Shown: positions 61,511 to 64,000 of the stretch, one piece after another
Layout of the letters: every line of letters starts with the position of its first letter
Numbering within the stretch: position 1 is the stretch's first letter
Assembly: GCA_947585745.1 (NCBI GenBank)
Contig: CANPXF010000009.1
Span: 17,887 to 81,886 of the forward strand
Length of the DNA: 64,000 bases
Source: an uncultured Clostridia bacterium
GTDB taxonomy: Bacteria; Bacillota; Clostridia; Oscillospirales; Acutalibacteraceae
Direction of reading: 5' to 3'
Position numbers and translations under genes: made by a program
The notes under the pieces: generated by a model
Told to the model about the DNA's origin: nothing
Database searches by the model: none
The model's input: only the letters and a program-made list of their open reading frames with translations

Positions 61511-63450
61511 AATCTGCTTCCGTTTTGTTTATTTTCGTCAACAGTAATAACCTGTAAATCATCACCGTTTTCAGCGGATAAAATCATACCTTGGCTTTCA
61601 ACTCCGCAAAGCTTAACGGGTTTTAAATTGGAAACAAAAAGAATTTTCTTTCCGACAAGCTCCTCAGGCTTATAATACTGCGCTATACCGCTGACAATTG
61701 TTCTCTCGCCCGCGCCGTCAAGGATAGTAAATTTAAGGAGTTTCTTTGATTTTTTAACCTTTTCGCAATCCTTGACCTCGCCTACTCTTATATCAACCTT
61801 TGAGAAATCGTCGATAGTTATTTGTTCAATCTTCTCGACCTCTTCAATTGACTTTTCAGTCTTTGCGCTTTCTTTCTGCATCGCTTCAATTTTCTCGTAC
61901 ATTTTTTCAGCGTCAATTCTTACAAACAGCGGACTTGCTTCTCCCACTTTAGTATTCGCCTTAATCGCGCCGAAACTCGAAAGACTGTCATAGGAACTAA
62001 TGTCGCAATTCATCTGCTGTAAAATCGCTTTTGACGTATCGGGCATAAACGGCTGAAGAAGAATTGCAATGTAGCGTATAGCTTCAAGAAGATTATATAA
62101 AACCGTACCTAACCTTGGTTTTGTTTCATCATTTTTAGCTAAAATCCACGGTGTTGTTTCATCAATATACTTGTTACAACGCTTAGCAAGATTAAGTATA
62201 GTGTCCAGACTGTCGCTGATATGAAATGTGTTAATTAACTCGTCAACCTGTTTAACCGTGTTAAGGCATATTAATTCGAGTTCATCATCAACCGCCTCTT
62301 TTGTGTTCGGAGATTGGATAACACCGTCAAAATACTTATTATTCATAGCGATTGTACGGTTAACAAGATTACCCAATGTATTCGCAAGGTCAGAGTTAAA
62401 GCGTTCAATCATCGTGTCATAGGTAATTGAACCGTCGTTTGCAAAAGGCATCTCGGAAAGCAGATAGTACCTGACCGCGTCAACACCGAACAGCTTTACA
62501 AGGTCATCGGCGTAGATAACGTTTCCTCGGCTTTTGCTCATTTTGTCCTCGCCGAACAACAGCCACGGATGACCGTAAACCTGCTTTGGTAACGGTTCGC
62601 CAAGCGCCATAAGCATAATAGGCCAGTAAATAGTATGGAAACGAACAATATCCTTGCCGATAATATGAACATCGGCGGGCCAGTATTTTTTATAATTTTC
62701 TCCGCTTTTTTCAGGGTCATATCCTAAGGATGTAATATAGTTTGATAACGCGTCAATCCATACATAGATTACATGACCGTCGTCAAAATCAACGGGAATA
62801 CCCCATTTAAAGCTTGTACGGGAAACACATAAATCTTGAAGTCCCGGCTTAATAAAGTTATTCAGCATTTCTTTTTTTCGGCTTTCAGGATATATAAAAT
62901 CAGGGTGGCTTTCAATAAATTCCTCAAGTTGTTTTTGGTATTTGGAAAGCTTAAGGAAGTACGCTTCCTCCTTAGTCATTTTAACTTCTCTTCCGCAATC
63001 GGGACATTTTCCGTCAACGAGCTGGCTTTCCGTCCAAAAGCTTTCGCACGGGGTGCAATAAAGGCCCTCATAGCTTCCCTTATAAATATCGCCTTGGTCG
63101 TACAATTTTCTGAAAATTTTCTGAACAATTTCCTCGTGATTTTTATCTGTTGTACGTATAAAGTAATCATATGAAGTATTGAGGACATCGCAGATGTCCC
63201 TGATTTCTTTTGAAACTCTGTCTACATATTCTTTAGGAGTACAGCCCTCTGCCCGGGCATATTTTTCAACCTTCTGACCGTGTTCGTCAGTCCCTGTTTG
63301 GAAAAACACATCATATCCCTGAAGTCTTTTATATCTTGCAATAACGTCAGTAAGAACTATCTCATAGCTGTTGCCTATATGAGGCTTGCGTGATGTATAA
63401 GCAATGGCTGTGGATATATAATACGGTTGTCCTTTACAATTTTTGCACAT
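61504..63450 (-). CDS. metG: Methionyl-tRNA synthetase
   Basis: MetRS, 648 residues, charges both initiator and elongator tRNA-Met. The class I signatures are a HIGH-type 'SRKPHIGNSYEIV' and 'KMSKSRGNVIYADDLVKLFG'. The zinc knuckle is 'CTPCESFWTESQLVDGKCPD' continuing to a fourth Cys. The C-terminal dimerisation/tRNA-binding domain of the EMAP type is fused in frame ('FSKVDIRVGEVKDCEKVKKS', 'GVESQGMILSAEN'). It starts at ATG 63450 with CGGAGG upstream. It is divergent from the initiator tRNA gene; the 206-base gap is too short and lacks motifs for a T-box. Confidence 0.97.
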   Translation of the reverse strand: MCKNCKGQPYYISTAIAYTSRKPHIGNSYEIVLTDVIARYKRLQGYDVFFQTGTDEHGQKVEKYARAEGCTPKEYVDRVSKEIRDICDVLNTSYDYFIRTTDKNHEEIVQKIFRKLYDQGDIYKGSYEGLYCTPCESFWTESQLVDGKCPDCGREVKMTKEEAYFLKLSKYQKQLEEFIESHPDFIYPESRKKEMLNNFIKPGLQDLCVSRTSFKWGIPVDFDDGHVIYVWIDALSNYITSLGYDPEKSGENYKKYWPADVHIIGKDIVRFHTIYWPIMLMALGEPLPKQVYGHPWLLFGEDKMSKSRGNVIYADDLVKLFGVDAVRYYLLSEMPFANDGSITYDTMIERFNSDLANTLGNLVNRTIAMNNKYFDGVIQSPNTKEAVDDELELICLNTVKQVDELINTFHISDSLDTILNLAKRCNKYIDETTPWILAKNDETKPRLGTVLYNLLEAIRYIAILLQPFMPDTSKAILQQMNCDISSYDSLSSFGAIKANTKVGEASPLFVRIDAEKMYEKIEAMQKESAKTEKSIEEVEKIEQITIDDFSKVDIRVGEVKDCEKVKKSKKLLKFTILDGAGERTIVSGIAQYYKPEELVGKKILFVSNLKPVKLCGVESQGMILSAENGDDLQVITVDENKQNGSRLC

Positions 63451-63485
63451 AAATTTATCCTCCGAAAATTATAATAGCTTTTATT

Positions 63486-63514
63486 ATTTTATCACACAGT
63501 ATACTAAAAATCAA
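63486..63514 (-). promoter_or_regulatory. Promoter of metG-tatD-esterase
   Basis: A -35 TTGATT (63509-63514) and a -10 TAAAAT (63486-63491) with a 17-base spacer. Confidence 0.6.
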
Positions 63515-63597
63515 TTATAAAGGAAAATATAAAGACAAAATCCTCCATTATTCAGAGTAGATTTTTCCATTCGACACAACATTACATATAATACCCC

Positions 63598-63626
63598 TTG
63601 ACAAAGGTAATATACTGCGCTATAAT
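63598..63626 (+). promoter_or_regulatory. Consensus promoter of the tRNA-fMet gene
   Basis: TTGACA (63598-63603) and TATAAT (63621-63626) with a 17-base spacer, a perfect consensus, 30 bases before the tRNA. Confidence 0.92.
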
Positions 63627-63656
63627 GTAAAGGCTGAATTAATCAAGGCGATATAT

Positions 63657-63714
<58 letters not shown>

Positions 63715-63732
<18 letters not shown>

Positions 63733-63791
63733 GTAAAAGCAGGGTATTCTAACGAATGCCCTGTTTTTTGTTATAACAAAATATAAAAGGA
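63715..63791 (+). repeat. Direct repeat, copy 1: tRNA-fMet 3' end plus terminator
   Basis: Seventy-seven bases from the last 18 bases of the tRNA (GTCCTCCCTCCGCAACCA) through the terminator and a following AT-rich stretch recur identically 209 bases downstream. Confidence 0.95.
63740..63769 (+). terminator. Terminator of tRNA-fMet
   Basis: CAGGGTATTC pairs with GAATGCCCTG (one G-T wobble) around TAAC, followed by TTTTTT. An identical copy lies at 63949-63978. Confidence 0.93.
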
Positions 63792-63821
63792 CTTGAACCT
63801 TAAGAAGGTGAACAGCGTTAA

Positions 63822-63846
63822 AAAAATGTGCCTGCGGCACATTTTT
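63822..63846. repeat. Perfect inverted repeat with 3-nt loop (1)
   Basis: AAAAATGTGCC and GGCACATTTTT are exact complements around TGC. It lies between the two copies of the tRNA-tail repeat and could act as a terminator on the plus strand. Confidence 0.9.
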
Positions 63847-63868
63847 AGCTGTGAAGTGTGAGGCGGGT

Positions 63869-63889
63869 ACTGTTTCTGAAAGAAACGGT
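63869..63889. repeat. Inverted repeat with 3-nt loop (2)
   Basis: ACTGTTTCT and AGAAACGGT pair, with one T-G wobble, around GAA. Confidence 0.8.
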
Positions 63890-63900
63890 CGCCGAACACG

Positions 63901-63923
63901 AAAGATTTGCTTTGCAAATCTTT
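63901..63923. repeat. Perfect inverted repeat with 3-nt loop (3)
   Basis: AAAGATTTGC and GCAAATCTTT are exact complements around TTT, ending exactly where the second copy of the tRNA tail starts (63924). Confidence 0.9.
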
Positions 63924-64000
63924 GTCCTCCCTCCGCAACCAGTAAAAGCAGGGTATTCTAACGAATGCCCTGTTTTTTGTTATAACAAAATATAAAAGGA
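63924..64000 (+). repeat. Direct repeat, copy 2: tRNA-fMet 3' end without the tRNA body
   Basis: It begins with the 18-base tRNA 3' end including CCA (63924-63941), continues with the same terminator (63949-63978) and is identical to copy 1 up to the window edge, so the repeat may continue further. There is no tRNA 5' part, so this is a tRNA fragment and not a gene. Confidence 0.95.

Noticed and set aside
63451..63656. T-box or S-box in the metG leader
   Set aside because: The predicted leader is short and has no T-box sequence, specifier loop or SAM aptamer motif; it contains only the promoter.

Overview
The window looks like chromosomal core sequence of an anaerobic, low-to-moderate GC Gram-positive bacterium of the Clostridia, most likely a Ruminococcus-like member of the Oscillospirales. 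The evidence is the ScpA/ScpB, GerW (YtfJ), DUF2953 and DacF cluster, ECF vitamin transporter S components behind FMN and THF riboswitches, ThyX instead of ThyA, RNase J, GdpP, BspA-type leucine-rich-repeat proteins (one with a C-terminal type I dockerin), and a biotin-dependent OadA-type carboxyltransferase. No phage, insertion sequence, CRISPR array or rRNA is visible. Ribosome binding sites are strong, which allows several starts to be moved inward or to TTG/GTG codons. Most promoters proposed here have a 17-base spacer.

Layout. 1-3.4 kb: a DUF2804 protein, a small membrane protein and a GH13 enzyme fused to DUF1653. 3.4-11.8 kb: an LCP-family ligase and a YfbR nucleotidase (minus), then a plus-strand run yfhO, pepV, DUF975, GT2 and licD, which reads as a cell-envelope decoration group. 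11.8-13.7 kb: folT under a THF riboswitch and ribU under an FMN riboswitch. 13.7-17.5 kb: a YihY/BrkB protein, a 103-bp structured repeat pair and a polar amino-acid ABC transporter. 17.5-23 kb: an LRR-dockerin protein, lgt, two small membrane proteins, ackA, tmcAL and a K+ channel. 23-26.3 kb: an oadA, biotin carrier and carboxyltransferase operon. 26.5-31.5 kb: S2P, scpA, scpB, DUF2953, gerW, dacF, rluB. 31.7-33.9 kb: rpmB and a second LRR protein preceded by an unannotated 31-residue ORF. 33.9-43.5 kb: an apparent operon thyX, tmk, DUF2156, GNAT, DJ-1, 5-FTHF ligase, mltG, U32, alaS. 43.6-56 kb: uvrA, then rnj, gdpP, rplI, dnaB, tilS, hpt, ftsH. 56.3-58.5 kb: rnhA, nifS, iscU. 58.6-59 kb: a 96-bp tandem array. 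59-63.5 kb: nrdR and metG, tatD, esterase. 63.6-64 kb: initiator tRNA-fMet with its 3' end and terminator duplicated 209 bp downstream.

The most unusual signals are not protein genes. One is a dispersed, non-coding, hairpin-forming repeat family: two 103-bp copies near 14.7 kb and about 3.7 copies of 96 bp near 58.6 kb. It shares an invariant loop word, and its terminal copy sits 12-14 nt beyond the stop codon of a minus-strand gene at both loci. Another is the duplicated tRNA-fMet tail, which brackets three near-perfect hairpins with 3-nt loops. The third is the short signal-peptide-like ORF with its own good ribosome binding site and promoter ahead of an LRR gene. All functional statements about these three are inference.
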